Shown here piece after piece: positions 16,676 to 25,595 of a DNA stretch of 26,606 nt. The translations under genes were made by a program, and so were the position numbers. The stretch is from CAYWMP01 sp964459445 (lineage in GTDB: Bacteria; Desulfobacterota; DSM-4660; Desulfatiglandales; HGW-15), in assembly GCA_964459445.1 (NCBI GenBank), contig CAYWMP010000071.1:1-26606 (forward strand), in the 5' to 3' direction. Numbering within the stretch: the first letter of the stretch is position 1; every line of letters begins with the position of its first letter. The notes under the pieces are model-generated. The model did no database searches and was not told the DNA's origin. It saw only the letters and a program-made list of their open reading frames with translations.

Positions 16676-17833
16676 ATGAGAATTGCCGTAGTGGGAGGAA
16701 GACTCCAGGGTTTGGAGGCGCTGTACCTGGCGAAGCAAGCCGGCTTCAAAACCCTGTTGATCGATAAAGATCCAATTGCCCCTGCAAAGACACTTGCAGA
16801 CGAATTCCGATGTCTGGATTTTCCGATCCAAAGGGACGCGGCAAATGAGTTACTAAGCTCTTCAGACCTGATATTGCCCGCCACTGAAAACCCTACCACG
16901 CTCCGCTCACTAGAGAATACGGCACACCAGAGCGGCATACCGATTGCCCTCGATCTCGAAGCCTTTTTTATCAGCTCATCCAAAGCAAAAACAAACGAAT
17001 TGCTTTCCAAGGCCGACATCCCTATTCCTGAATCCTGGCCCGAGTGCGGATTTCCGGTCATCATGAAACCTTCCAATTTGAGCGGGAGTGCCGGTGTCCT
17101 GAAGGTTGAAAACCAAACTCGCCTTCAGAAAGAACGGACCGATTCAAAAGGGGAATGGGTGATACAAGAATACCTCGAAGGTCCATCCTATTCGCTCGAG
17201 GTTATAGCCGACAAGAATAAGGCTGTCTGCTTGCAGGTCACGGAACTGGCCTTTGACCCGGGTTATGATTGCAAACGGGTACTGGCCGGTCCCACGATCG
17301 GTAGGGACTTGGTTGACGACTTTTGTGAGTTAGGCAAACGAATCGCTTCCGCCATCCCTGTAACGGGTATCTTTGATATCGAAGTGATAAGCACTTCAGA
17401 GGGCATGAAGGTGCTGGAAATAGATGCTCGCCTCCCCAGCCAAACGCCCAGTGCCGTATATCACTCCTCCGGTATTAACATGGTGGGGCTTTTGGCGGAC
17501 TTTTGGGTAAATGGCCGTTTGCCGGAAGAGCAACCGCCGTCCACCAAGAACAAAGCTGTGATTTATGAACATCTTCGATTAAAACATGGCGCACTGGAAA
17601 TCTGTGGAGAGCATATCATGGCTGATGCTCAGAATCTGAAGCTCTACCGAGATTGGTTTTCAGCGGATGCGGCCATTTCCAATGTCAAGGGCGCCACCGA
17701 TGACTGGGTGGCCACCACCATCTATGTGGAAGACAGCGAGACCTTAGTATGGGATAAACGGGATCGTGCGATTCATGAAATGAAAAACGCCTTCCGTGTC
17801 CAGCGATTTCTGGACCCTGTTCTTGACAATTAA
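16676..17833 (+). CDS. pylC: 3-methylornithine--L-lysine ligase PylC
   Basis: The second enzyme of pyrrolysine synthesis: it joins (3R)-3-methyl-D-ornithine to the epsilon-amine of lysine using ATP. The N-terminus MRIAVVGGRLQGLEALYLAKQAG matches PylC in archaea and bacteria. The ATP-grasp domain shows FPVIMKPSNLSGSAG, WVIQEYLEGPSYSLEVI and the metal-binding end VLEIDARLPSQTPSAVY. Length 385 is slightly above the usual ~363. The ribosome site is weak. It lies 106 bases after mtbB, among methyltransferase genes and away from pylS; pylB (methylornithine synthase) and pylD (dehydrogenase) are not adjacent, which is unusual. It ends in UAA. Confidence 0.92.
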   Translation: MRIAVVGGRLQGLEALYLAKQAGFKTLLIDKDPIAPAKTLADEFRCLDFPIQRDAANELLSSSDLILPATENPTTLRSLENTAHQSGIPIALDLEAFFISSSKAKTNELLSKADIPIPESWPECGFPVIMKPSNLSGSAGVLKVENQTRLQKERTDSKGEWVIQEYLEGPSYSLEVIADKNKAVCLQVTELAFDPGYDCKRVLAGPTIGRDLVDDFCELGKRIASAIPVTGIFDIEVISTSEGMKVLEIDARLPSQTPSAVYHSSGINMVGLLADFWVNGRLPEEQPPSTKNKAVIYEHLRLKHGALEICGEHIMADAQNLKLYRDWFSADAAISNVKGATDDWVATTIYVEDSETLVWDKRDRAIHEMKNAFRVQRFLDPVLDN

Positions 17834-17915
17834 CGGTAATCACCCTCCTCCAAAAGGGACAAGAGTGACTGAATATCCGTTCCCATATTTTTAAGCAGAG
17901 ACCTTGAGGACAGCT

Positions 17916-19337
17916 ATGTTAAGGAGAGAATACGGTCTTTCGGACAGCGAGATAGGTAAACTTCGAGATGCAACGATGGACATCCTGAATAGTGTCGGCG
18001 TTGCCTTTTACGATTCCGAAGCCCTGGATATATTCAAAAAACAAGGCGCCAAAGTATCAGGAAATATTGTATGTCTCAGTGAGGGGCTTGTGGAAAAGGC
18101 CCTGGATACGGCCCCTTCGAAGTTCACCATTACGGCCCGAAATCCCCTCAAAAATGTTTTGATCGGCGACAACGGCCTTGCCCTATCGCCGGCCTACGGC
18201 GCCCCTTACATAATAACGGAGTCGGGCGATCAGAGAAAAGCAACCCTGGAAGACTACAACAACTTCTGCAAACTCGTTCATATTTCAGAGATCTTCAATC
18301 TCAACGGTTTCATGATGGTCAGTCCCTGGGACGTCCCTGCTGAAACGGCCCACCTGGATATGCAGCTTTCCAATACCCTTTTGAGCGATAAACCATTTAT
18401 GACAAATACGGCGGGAAGAGAGGCTTCAAAGGATGCCATCGATATGGCCGGCATCGTCTGGGGGGGGAAGAAGAACCTCAGGGACATGCCCGTGATGATT
18501 CCTCTTATCACGGCTTTGTCGCCGCTTCAATATGCGACAGAGGCCACAGGGACCATCATAGAGTTGGCGAGGTACGGTCAACCCCTTATCCTGTCACCAC
18601 TTGGCATGGCCGGCTCAACGGCCCCGATCACCCCGGCTGGTTTACTTGCCCTCCAAGGTGTGGAAATTCTTGCCGCGATGAGCCTCGCCCAATTTGTTCA
18701 CCCCGGCACGCCCGTCGTTTACGGAGGGATGCTCAGCCCCTTGGACATGCGAACAGGCAATCTATCGGTCGGCGCAGCGGAATATTCCATGGCGCTTCCC
18801 ATTACCGCACAGCTCGCTCAAGCCTATGGACTACCATCCCGAGGCGGAGGATGTCTCACCGACGCCCATGTTCCGGATATCCAAGCGGGCATCGAAGCAA
18901 CCCTCGCCCTGTCCATGGCCGTAAGTTGCGGCCTGCATATGATTGGGCACGCCTGCGGCGAGCTGGGGGCCTTTAGGGCCATGAGCTTTGAAAAATTCAT
19001 TCTAGATGAAGAAATCTGCAAAATGGTCTTGAAGACGTTTAAGCCGTTGGAAGTCACGGATGAAACAATCGATCTGGATGCAATAAAAGAGGTCGGCATC
19101 GGAGGGGAATATCTCACCCACCCCAAGACCTTTGAACGCTGCAGGACGGAATTCCTCCTGTCTGATGTGATGAACAGGCAGGATTACGCCGACTGGGAAA
19201 AAGCGGGCAAAAGGAGGGCCGATGAAAAATCGAGAGCGCTTTTAGAGGCCCGTCTCACCGAATATAATAAACCCGATATCGACCCTGAAGTTGAGCAGGA
19301 TCTCATTAAATATGTGAAAAGAAGAAAAGGGTTATGA
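17916..19337 (+). CDS. MttB-family methyltransferase without pyrrolysine
   Basis: A 473-residue member of the MttB superfamily (COG5598 type), along its whole length similar in layout to mttB upstream. There is no internal UAG: aligned through LPS-x-x-x-GG, the Pyl position is Leu314 in GGGCLTDAHVPD. Pyl-free members such as MtgB demethylate quaternary amines (glycine betaine; others use proline betaine, carnitine or gamma-butyrobetaine). The substrate here is unknown; a trimethylamine-precursor betaine would fit the island. ATG at 17916 has GAGGA five bases upstream; a TTG at 17904 is less likely. It ends in UGA and overlaps the 3' end of the opposite-strand mtbB by six bases. Confidence 0.88.
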   Translation: MLRREYGLSDSEIGKLRDATMDILNSVGVAFYDSEALDIFKKQGAKVSGNIVCLSEGLVEKALDTAPSKFTITARNPLKNVLIGDNGLALSPAYGAPYIITESGDQRKATLEDYNNFCKLVHISEIFNLNGFMMVSPWDVPAETAHLDMQLSNTLLSDKPFMTNTAGREASKDAIDMAGIVWGGKKNLRDMPVMIPLITALSPLQYATEATGTIIELARYGQPLILSPLGMAGSTAPITPAGLLALQGVEILAAMSLAQFVHPGTPVVYGGMLSPLDMRTGNLSVGAAEYSMALPITAQLAQAYGLPSRGGGCLTDAHVPDIQAGIEATLALSMAVSCGLHMIGHACGELGAFRAMSFEKFILDEEICKMVLKTFKPLEVTDETIDLDAIKEVGIGGEYLTHPKTFERCRTEFLLSDVMNRQDYADWEKAGKRRADEKSRALLEARLTEYNKPDIDPEVEQDLIKYVKRRKGL

Positions 19338-20744
19338 TGTAAATGCGTTAGAATTGAATAGTTCAACTGAGCGAATAGGGATTTCAAGCAATTCGCTGAT
19401 TCGAATTTTGGCGGCCATTCCCCGGGCACTGCCCGCGACGGCGGTAACGACGCCAATGCCCAAATCCTCCCTGAGCTCCCTCATCACGGCTTCGTCGGTC
19501 AGATCCATAACTCCGACACCCAGTTTATCTGCCACGTATCTTTTGGCCTCGGCTATTTTCATCTTTCGGGTGATTTGCATCCGAGCCACCAGATCTCCGG
19601 CGGTCCGGATCCCACCCATGCCTGATGCCATGATATGGGCGATGGGCATGCCGAAGGGATCTCCCACTCCCACCTACAAACCGTCCGCCTTTCCGATTTC
19701 TACCAAGGATTTGGATGCGCGCGACACGCTATCGACTGGGGGTTCCTCGAGCATGGGAACCCCCCCCACGCCCATTCCGACATTCGCGTGAACGGGAACA
19801 GTGGCTGCGGAAACGGTTGCCTTGACAAAGGTCACGGCCCTGGCAAGGTTCCAGGGTGTCGATTTGGAGGTATTGACATTGATGGCCGGTCCAAAGACGT
19901 CTACTCCGGCTGATTCTGCTAACTTAACCTGTTCGTGGGGATAAACGCCGGCTATCCGTTTCCCTTCAAAGGCAACCTGACCGTGAAGTCCCATGATGAA
20001 CTCACCCGAAGCCCCCATTTGAATCGCCATGTTGGGTGTGATCTTCTTTAGTTCCTTGACAGCCCTCAGGGCGGCACAAAAGTCCGCGTCGCCTGCGGAC
20101 CCTGCTGTATCCAAGTTCATCCCTTCGCAGCCTACCTCGGAAAGCCTCTTTCCGACATAGACAATGTCTTTGGCCATTTGCGCAGCCGCTTCTTCCTGCG
20201 CTTGAAGGGACTCCTTGACTTTAGCCCTGTTCATGAGTTCCCAGGGATTCGAGATGGGGCCGTCCGGTTTAAAATACAGACCCATGTTCGGCTGGGCCCC
20301 ATAGAAAAGTGGGACAGTTGTCACCATCGAGGCGGCATAGTATTCCTGCGTTTCCAAATTGATTATCGGTTTGACGGGTTTGTAACTGTAATCGCTATGA
20401 CCCATCGATGTGGTATCAGCCCCACAGGCCCGCTCGTGCGTGAGGATAGCTTGCTGCCGGCTGAGAGGGATGCCCACGCCGCCACCATCCTGTGCGGAAT
20501 AGAAACTCATGGTGCACCCGTCGTCTGTCACAACCACTTCATTACCCCTAGAGACGCTCACATTCCGCGATGGCTCTCTAAAGATCTCAAGGAGCTGTTC
20601 CATGTCATCCTCTGTCAACTGGGGGATTTTTCCTCTTTCGGACGCATCCTTTGTCCCTTCGAGTATGTCTTCTTTGACCTCTTCACCGGACATTGAGATT
20701 CTTCTGCCGTCTCCCATCCTGGTCAATATATCGCCCTTCATCAT
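19332..20744 (-). CDS. mtbB: Dimethylamine:corrinoid methyltransferase MtbB, copy 2 (pyrrolysine protein)
   Basis: A second MtbB on the opposite strand, 471 codons with UAG at codon 357 (plus-strand 19674-19676), or 356 if the next ATG is used, as in M. barkeri MtbB. Context is KADGL-Pyl-VGVGDPFGMPIAHIMASGM. The upstream part carries MGHSDYSYKPVKPI, PLFYGAQPNMGLYFKPDGP and HANVGMGVGGVPML. AGGGGA precedes the double ATG. It is closer to archaeal MtbB in the carboxy part (MGVGDPFGMPIAHIMASGMGG) than copy 1, so the copies may have different origins rather than being a recent duplication. It ends in UAA and converges on the MttB homologue. Confidence 0.95.
19674..19676 (-). other. Pyrrolysine UAG codon of mtbB copy 2
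   Basis: TAG on the - strand in the conserved block DGL-x-VGVGDPFGM. The downstream RNA can form an imperfect stem (5' arm at plus-strand 19672-19663, 3' arm at 19646-19636) in the same place as the perfect stem of copy 1. Confidence 0.93.
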
Positions 20745-21036
20745 CTTCCCCTATCCTGAATATTCGTGACGCGGTATCCATTCAGCCCCTTTCAATTAAG
20801 CGGAATTGAATCAAACACACTTTCAAATCTAATGGGCTAATGGCTGATTACAATAATGAAATTGTTCTTAACAGTCCAGCGCTTTGAAGGAAGGACGAGG
20901 CATTGAGGGGGTTCAAACAGCTTGCCGATGGTTTTTGCTGACCGAAAAGCGGGGCCGAATTTTGTGCAATTGATTTCCAACTCCGATCAGACTATGCTGA
21001 TGCACTATTTACTTGTCCTATGGGAGCTGTGATTTT

Positions 21037-21708
21037 ATGCCCAGAGCCTCTTGTGTTTTAATCCTATTCTCTATTTTGATCTTTGGCTGCAAGGTGACCG
21101 AGAAGAGTATTAAACAAGCCCTCCTGCCCGTTGAGGTGCAGGTCATCCAATATCATGTCCAAGAGTATAACCGGTCTTTAGAGGAGTTTACTCGAAGGCT
21201 CTATCTAAAAAACCCAAAGTACGAAAAAGACATTGAAATGCGGAAAAGAAAAGTACACGGAATTTTTCATGGAGAGGCCTTACATCCTTCGGATTATAAC
21301 AACCTCCCTTCCCATAGGATCCTAGAGGCCGCCTTTGGAAAAAACCCATCCTATGAGGACCGTGTTTTCCTTCTTGGTCTTGGCCTGGCAAAGAGCATTA
21401 GGGAAGCCTATGATACGAAAGACATGATTCTTCTAAGTGCCATGCAAATCCCTCTCGAAAAGCTTGAGAAACTCTATCACAATATCAGTCATGTCAACTG
21501 GAGACTAAAAGTCTATAGGGATGAGAATGGCAAATTACTGTTTTTGACGAATGAGGCAGGGGAAAACGGGTATATAAATATGGGATATGAAGTGATTATG
21601 ACGGAGATCCTGACAAGGATCAAAGACGATATTTATCTGCGAGGGGGCGCCCCACCCAAGCTCATTTTCAATATGTCTTCTCTCTTTCTTCCGCTTATTC
21701 TGCTCTAA
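21037..21708 (+). CDS. Putative lipoprotein of unknown function
   Basis: A 223-residue protein starting MPRASCVLILFSILIFGC, a short lipoprotein signal with lipobox IFGC, so the mature protein should be lipid-anchored in the envelope. ATG at 21037 is chosen because GGGAG lies ten bases upstream and it gives a proper signal; a TTG at 21013 is upstream in frame. The rest is soluble and charged with no domain I recognise. The C-terminus (LIFNMSSLFLPLILL) is again hydrophobic and might be a second anchor. It converges on the 56-residue gene with a two-base gap. Confidence 0.7.
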   Translation: MPRASCVLILFSILIFGCKVTEKSIKQALLPVEVQVIQYHVQEYNRSLEEFTRRLYLKNPKYEKDIEMRKRKVHGIFHGEALHPSDYNNLPSHRILEAAFGKNPSYEDRVFLLGLGLAKSIREAYDTKDMILLSAMQIPLEKLEKLYHNISHVNWRLKVYRDENGKLLFLTNEAGENGYINMGYEVIMTEILTRIKDDIYLRGGAPPKLIFNMSSLFLPLILL

Positions 21709-21710
21709 TT

Positions 21711-21881
21711 TCAGACCTCAAAGTCTACACCTTCTTTGCGACACAGACAGTCTTCCTGCCCGCATATATCACAGACATATGACTCTACCAAAGGTGGTGG
21801 AGGCGGTTTTTCCATTTTTTTGCGAAAAAAATAAACCACCGCCAATGCAAATATGAGGAGAAGAAACAGGGTCCAAATCAT
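21711..21881 (-). CDS. 56-residue membrane-anchored Cys-rich small protein
   Basis: A short frame starting MIWTLFLLLIFALAVVYFFR, one membrane helix ending in arginine, followed by KK, a run of five prolines (residues 26-30) and a C-terminal cluster C37-x2-C40-x4-C45-x-C47 that could bind a metal. It starts nine bases after the stop of the IHF-like gene on the same strand, so it is probably its operon partner. The ribosome site is poor. The anchor-linker-knuckle layout and tight spacing argue for a real gene; the function is unknown. Confidence 0.6.
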   Translation of the reverse strand: MIWTLFLLLIFALAVVYFFRKKMEKPPPPPLVESYVCDICGQEDCLCRKEGVDFEV

Positions 21882-21890
21882 GTTCTTTTT

Positions 21891-22196
21891 TTACAACTCA
21901 GGTATTGATTCGGGTTTTCCATTAATCCTGGACCTTAATACGGATGAACACCTGAAAGTCACGATACGCCTTTCAGTCAGCATTAAGTCGTCTCCGGTCG
22001 CGGGATTTCTTCCTCTCCTTCTGTTTTTATCCCTGACGGAGAATTTTCCGAATCCTGAGATGAGCACATCCTCTCCCTTCTCAAGAGAACCTTTTATCAT
22101 TTCAAGGATAGATTCTACCAGCTCTGTGGATTTGTTTCGTGAATAGCCAACATTGTTATACACCGAATCGATCAAATCGGCCTTTGTAACGGTCAT
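21891..22196 (-). CDS. ihfA: Integration host factor alpha-like DNA-bending protein
   Basis: A 101-residue HU/IHF family protein. MTVTKADLIDSVYNNVGYSR and VLISGFGKFSVRDKNRRRGRNPATGDDLMLTERRIVTFR match the IHF alpha subunit, including the beta-arm RNPATG whose proline intercalates in DNA. The tail GKPESIPEL is a lineage-specific extension. It bends DNA as a dimer and often assists sigma-54 activators. GGAGG lies seven bases before the ATG. The 56-residue protein gene follows directly. Confidence 0.92.
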   Translation of the reverse strand: MTVTKADLIDSVYNNVGYSRNKSTELVESILEMIKGSLEKGEDVLISGFGKFSVRDKNRRRGRNPATGDDLMLTERRIVTFRCSSVLRSRINGKPESIPEL

Positions 22197-22439
22197 GCAG
22201 GTCCTCCTTTCATTTCCTCATAGAGCCCCTAAAGATCTCGTTTTCCCTAATGCTATGAGTGCCCCTTCTATCCTGTGCTTCAATCGTCCCTATCAAAATC
22301 CCAAAACATGTTTAAATCAAAAACCACCAGTTGAACTATTGGTATGAGGAAGGCCCCGAATATTTGAAAAAGGCTGAATTGTTACCTATACTTGACTGCC
22401 CAAGGGAGAGGTCAAGGAAAGCTATATCTGATCATCCCT

Positions 22440-22468
22440 AGTTTAGAAACTCGATCGCTTAAGGTCAA
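22440..22468 (-). promoter_or_regulatory. Possible promoter of the IHF-like gene
   Basis: On the - strand TTGACC (22468-22463) and TAAACT (22445-22440) are 17 bases apart, about 240 bases upstream of the IHF-like gene. The -10 match is only four of six. A second possibility, TTGACC followed by TATAGG, lies nearer the gene. Confidence 0.35.
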
Positions 22469-22488
22469 CCCATGAATCCATTACGGTT

Positions 22489-23835
22489 TTAACCACGGGT
22501 TCTCAGCAAAAAATCCACGATCCTTTCTAAATGATTCACCGTGCTGCATTCCCTTGCCAAAAAGCAGTAGGGCAAATACCTTTTCATTTCCGAATCTCCT
22601 GTGCCCCAAAAAGTGGGAGGTTCGGGGTTTAGCCAGATGATTCTCCTGCTTCTTTCTCGGATGAGCCTAAAAACATCCGATTGGGGATTTCCATAATTGT
22701 TACGGGCATCGCCCAGGATAATTACCGTGCTCTTTTTGGTGATTTTGTCAATCCAATTGTCTTCGAAATCCCGAAAGACCTGCCCGTAATCGGTCCTCCC
22801 GAACACGACGCCCAAATCCGAACTTTTCTGGAGCCTAACGAGCGCCTCTTGGACATCGTAGGTCTCGAATATATGACTGACTTCCACGAGATTCGAGCAA
22901 AAAACAAAGGATCTTAAACGGGCAATCTCCTCATTTAGACTGTATAAGAAAAGTAGCATGAACCGGGATACCGCTTGCACGGAACGGCTGATATCGCAAA
23001 GGACGATAATATCCTGCCGGTCAATTTTTTTTGCCTTCCATTGGGGATCGAAGAGAAGCCCCTGGTAGGCCACATTTTCTCTTAGGGTTCTCTTGAGATC
23101 CAGTGATCCCCTTCTAGAGTGTTTTCTTCGTCTCGAATGCTTATCGTTGAGGCGTTTGACCATTTTGCGGATGATGGGATGCAAACGTTGGTAGTCGCGC
23201 TGTTCCAAATCAGATAGCTTTGCGTCCCTGAGATACTTCTCTATGATTTCCTCTGTGGCCGCCCCGGCATAAAGACTGAATTGCTGTTCAACAAAATCCT
23301 TCACCTTTTCAATCACTCTTTCTTTTTCTTCCTTAAGCATCTGCGCCCGAATCAAAGAGTTCGAATCCTTTTCCCGGCCAAGCCTTTGAATGTCTTGATC
23401 CAGGCCTTCCTGCCCCATGCCTTTGAGTATCCTCTGGATATATTGACCCTTTTGAGTAAAGAACCAAATGCCTGTGATATCAGCATCCTGAGCCGCTTGC
23501 CGCAAGGCAAAGGACAACCCCGCACTGTCGCCGGAAAGGAGCATTTGAGTCAGAGGTGAATCCGTCATTCTCGTCTCATGAGGATGGAATGGGTCGGGAA
23601 TTTCTTCTTTTTGCGAAAAGGCATCCATCTGGAAGAAACGATCAAAACAGTCCTTAAAGACCTCCTTTTCGTGCTGTGATTTGGCAAGACTCACTGATAG
23701 GGAATCCTGCAGCACTTGTTTGTCTTCATATCCGATAAATCCCATCGCATTCATGGCATCAATAGTCTCCGACGGGGATATTCTTACACCGGAATTCCTG
23801 AGCGCTTTGATAAAACTATAAATGACTCGTTCCAT
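22489..23835 (-). CDS. CoxE-like VWA domain protein
   Basis: A 448-residue protein whose C-terminal half is a von Willebrand A domain of the CoxE type: metal-site DISRS at 281-285, a downstream TDYG threonine and GDAR aspartate. The N-terminal half is charged and helical, with a very basic stretch near 230-250 (KHSRRRKHSRRGSLDLKR). Such proteins pair with MoxR ATPases to insert metals or remodel protein complexes. It starts ten bases after the stop of the MoxR gene, so the two are co-translated. The client protein is not identifiable. Confidence 0.88.
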   Translation of the reverse strand: MERVIYSFIKALRNSGVRISPSETIDAMNAMGFIGYEDKQVLQDSLSVSLAKSQHEKEVFKDCFDRFFQMDAFSQKEEIPDPFHPHETRMTDSPLTQMLLSGDSAGLSFALRQAAQDADITGIWFFTQKGQYIQRILKGMGQEGLDQDIQRLGREKDSNSLIRAQMLKEEKERVIEKVKDFVEQQFSLYAGAATEEIIEKYLRDAKLSDLEQRDYQRLHPIIRKMVKRLNDKHSRRRKHSRRGSLDLKRTLRENVAYQGLLFDPQWKAKKIDRQDIIVLCDISRSVQAVSRFMLLFLYSLNEEIARLRSFVFCSNLVEVSHIFETYDVQEALVRLQKSSDLGVVFGRTDYGQVFRDFEDNWIDKITKKSTVIILGDARNNYGNPQSDVFRLIRERSRRIIWLNPEPPTFWGTGDSEMKRYLPYCFLARECSTVNHLERIVDFLLRTRG

Positions 23836-23845
23836 GGTTTGATAA

Positions 23846-24790
23846 TTAGGCGGTCTTGATGGCCTTATCCGCTATCTCATAGAGGCGATCCTTAAGGACC
23901 TCGATATCCTCCTCAAATTTGAGGAAGACATTCATTGTTTCCCTGATCGAATCCTGGTCCAAAGCCGTTGAATGGAGAAACATGACGACCCTGGCCCAAT
24001 CAATCGTCTCACTGACCGACGGGAGTTTTTTCAGATCGAGTTCCCTTACCCTATGGATGAAAGCGACAAGCTGTTTTCGCAGGATTTCCGAGAGATTGGG
24101 CACATGGACACGAATGATCTCTCTTTCAAGTTCTTGATCCGGAAAAGGTATGAACAAATGCAGACATCGACGCTTAAGAGGTTCGCTCATCTCCCGTGTA
24201 TTATTGCTTGTCAAAAACACATAGGGTCTTGAAAGGGCCGCAATTGTTCCGATCTCGGGTACCGAAACCTGAAAATCCGAAAGGATTTCCAATAGGAAGG
24301 CTTCAAATTCCTGATCCGATTTGTCCACCTCATCCACAAGTAGGACCGCTCCCTCTTCCTGCTGAAGGGCTTTCAAAAGGGGTCGCGGTTCGAGGAAGTG
24401 GGGGGAAAAAAAGATGTCATCATAATTGTGGAGCTTTGACATGGATGATGCCAGGCTCTCTTCCCCCTCAAGAAAGGAATTCAGTTTGTCCCTGAGAATC
24501 TGCGTGTAAAGCAATTGCTTGCCGTATTTCCATTCATAGAGGGCCTTTGATTCGTCCAGCCCCTCATAACACTGCAGTCTGATAAGCGGCAGATCAAGAT
24601 AGCCGGAGGCGGCCTTCGCAAGCTCTGTCTTTCCGACCCCTGCAGGGCCTTCCACAAGAATGGGTTTTTTAAGATGATGGGCGAGATAGAGGGTGTTCGC
24701 GATTTGCCGGCTACAAATATAACCAGTCTCTTCAAACCCTTGCATCACTTGTTCTATTGTTGCGAATTTTTTTCCAAGATCCTTCTTCAT
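23846..24790 (-). CDS. MoxR-type AAA+ ATPase
   Basis: A 314-residue AAA+ ATPase with Walker A VEGPAGVGKTELAKA, Walker B AVLLVDEVDK and sensor 1 FLTSNNTREMSEPLKRRC with the arginine finger region. It belongs to the MoxR group, chaperone ATPases acting with VWA partners; the partner gene lies directly downstream. ATG at 24790 is chosen because GGAG lies six bases upstream; a TTG at 24820 or ATG at 24796 are alternatives. The pair is widespread in deltaproteobacteria and not specific to the pyrrolysine island. Confidence 0.9.
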   Translation of the reverse strand: MKKDLGKKFATIEQVMQGFEETGYICSRQIANTLYLAHHLKKPILVEGPAGVGKTELAKAASGYLDLPLIRLQCYEGLDESKALYEWKYGKQLLYTQILRDKLNSFLEGEESLASSMSKLHNYDDIFFSPHFLEPRPLLKALQQEEGAVLLVDEVDKSDQEFEAFLLEILSDFQVSVPEIGTIAALSRPYVFLTSNNTREMSEPLKRRCLHLFIPFPDQELEREIIRVHVPNLSEILRKQLVAFIHRVRELDLKKLPSVSETIDWARVVMFLHSTALDQDSIRETMNVFLKFEEDIEVLKDRLYEIADKAIKTA

Positions 24791-24874
24791 CCACATCTCC
24801 AGGGCATGGTTATGCCTCAAGATTCTATAAAGTCGATATCGGGTGAATTGAATTCAACCATTTATGCAGCGATG

Positions 24875-24903
24875 TTGTCAAGGTTCGTAAAAATCCCTAT
24901 GAT
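24875..24903 (+). promoter_or_regulatory. Sigma-70-type promoter for the HD-domain gene
   Basis: TTGTCA (24875-24880) and TATGAT (24898-24903) are 17 bases apart, about 75 bases before the HD-domain start. Good match to consensus; activity inferred. Confidence 0.55.
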
Positions 24904-24978
24904 GTTGACTATACAGGATTAATGTGGTTTTTAGTGTCTTGTATCGGAAATAACTTTCACCAACCGGAGGTCAAGACT

Positions 24979-25554
24979 ATGGAATCGAGGGTGCCTACGC
25001 GAGAAGAGGCATTGGAACTTCTCAAAAAATACAACAAAAGCGACAGCCTCATCAAACACGCCCTGGCGGTAGAAGGCGTTATGCGATACATAGCCAAAAA
25101 GCGGGGGGAAGATGAAGACAAATGGGGGATGATCGGTCTCATCCATGACCTTGATTACGAACAGTACCCGGACCAACACTGCACCAAAACCGATGAGATC
25201 CTTCGGGAGAACGGGTGGCCCGAAGAATACATTAGGGCGGCGGTCAGCCACGGATGGGGAATTTGTTCGGATATCGAGCCCCAGACCCAACTGGAAAAGG
25301 TCCTCTTTGCCATAGATGAACTAACGGGCCTCGTCGTGACGACAGCCTTGGTGCGACCGTCAAAGAGCCTTGTGGATCTGAAGGCCAAATCGGTGAAAAA
25401 GAAATGGAAAGACAAAAGATTCGCTGCCGGAGTAGACAGATCCATTATTGAAAAGGGCGTTGAGATGCTGGACATCGAGCTGAGCGAGCTCATAACGGAT
25501 ACAATTATGGGAATGAGGGAAGTTGCTGAAGAGATAGGCCTAAAGGGAATATGA
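24979..25554 (+). CDS. HD-domain metal-dependent hydrolase
   Basis: A 191-residue protein with the HD metal-binding pattern: H27 (LIKHALAVEGVM), then H56-D57 (GLIHDLDYEQYPDQH) and SHGWGI further on. HD proteins are mostly phosphohydrolases acting on nucleotides; the substrate here is unknown. ATG at 24979 is chosen because GGAGG lies eight bases upstream; an upstream in-frame ATG at 24922 lacks a site. It is divergent from the MoxR gene and convergent with the J-domain protein gene. Confidence 0.88.
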   Translation: MESRVPTREEALELLKKYNKSDSLIKHALAVEGVMRYIAKKRGEDEDKWGMIGLIHDLDYEQYPDQHCTKTDEILRENGWPEEYIRAAVSHGWGICSDIEPQTQLEKVLFAIDELTGLVVTTALVRPSKSLVDLKAKSVKKKWKDKRFAAGVDRSIIEKGVEMLDIELSELITDTIMGMREVAEEIGLKGI

Positions 25555-25595
25555 TATGCGGCCCTATGCGGGGTTCTAATTTCTGGATGGTTTAT

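Noticed and set aside
16659..17903. Direct repeat AAGCAGAGACC before pylC (16659-16669) and before the MttB homologue (17893-17903)
   Set aside because: Many 11-base repeats are expected by chance in 26 kb, and its distance to the two start codons differs.
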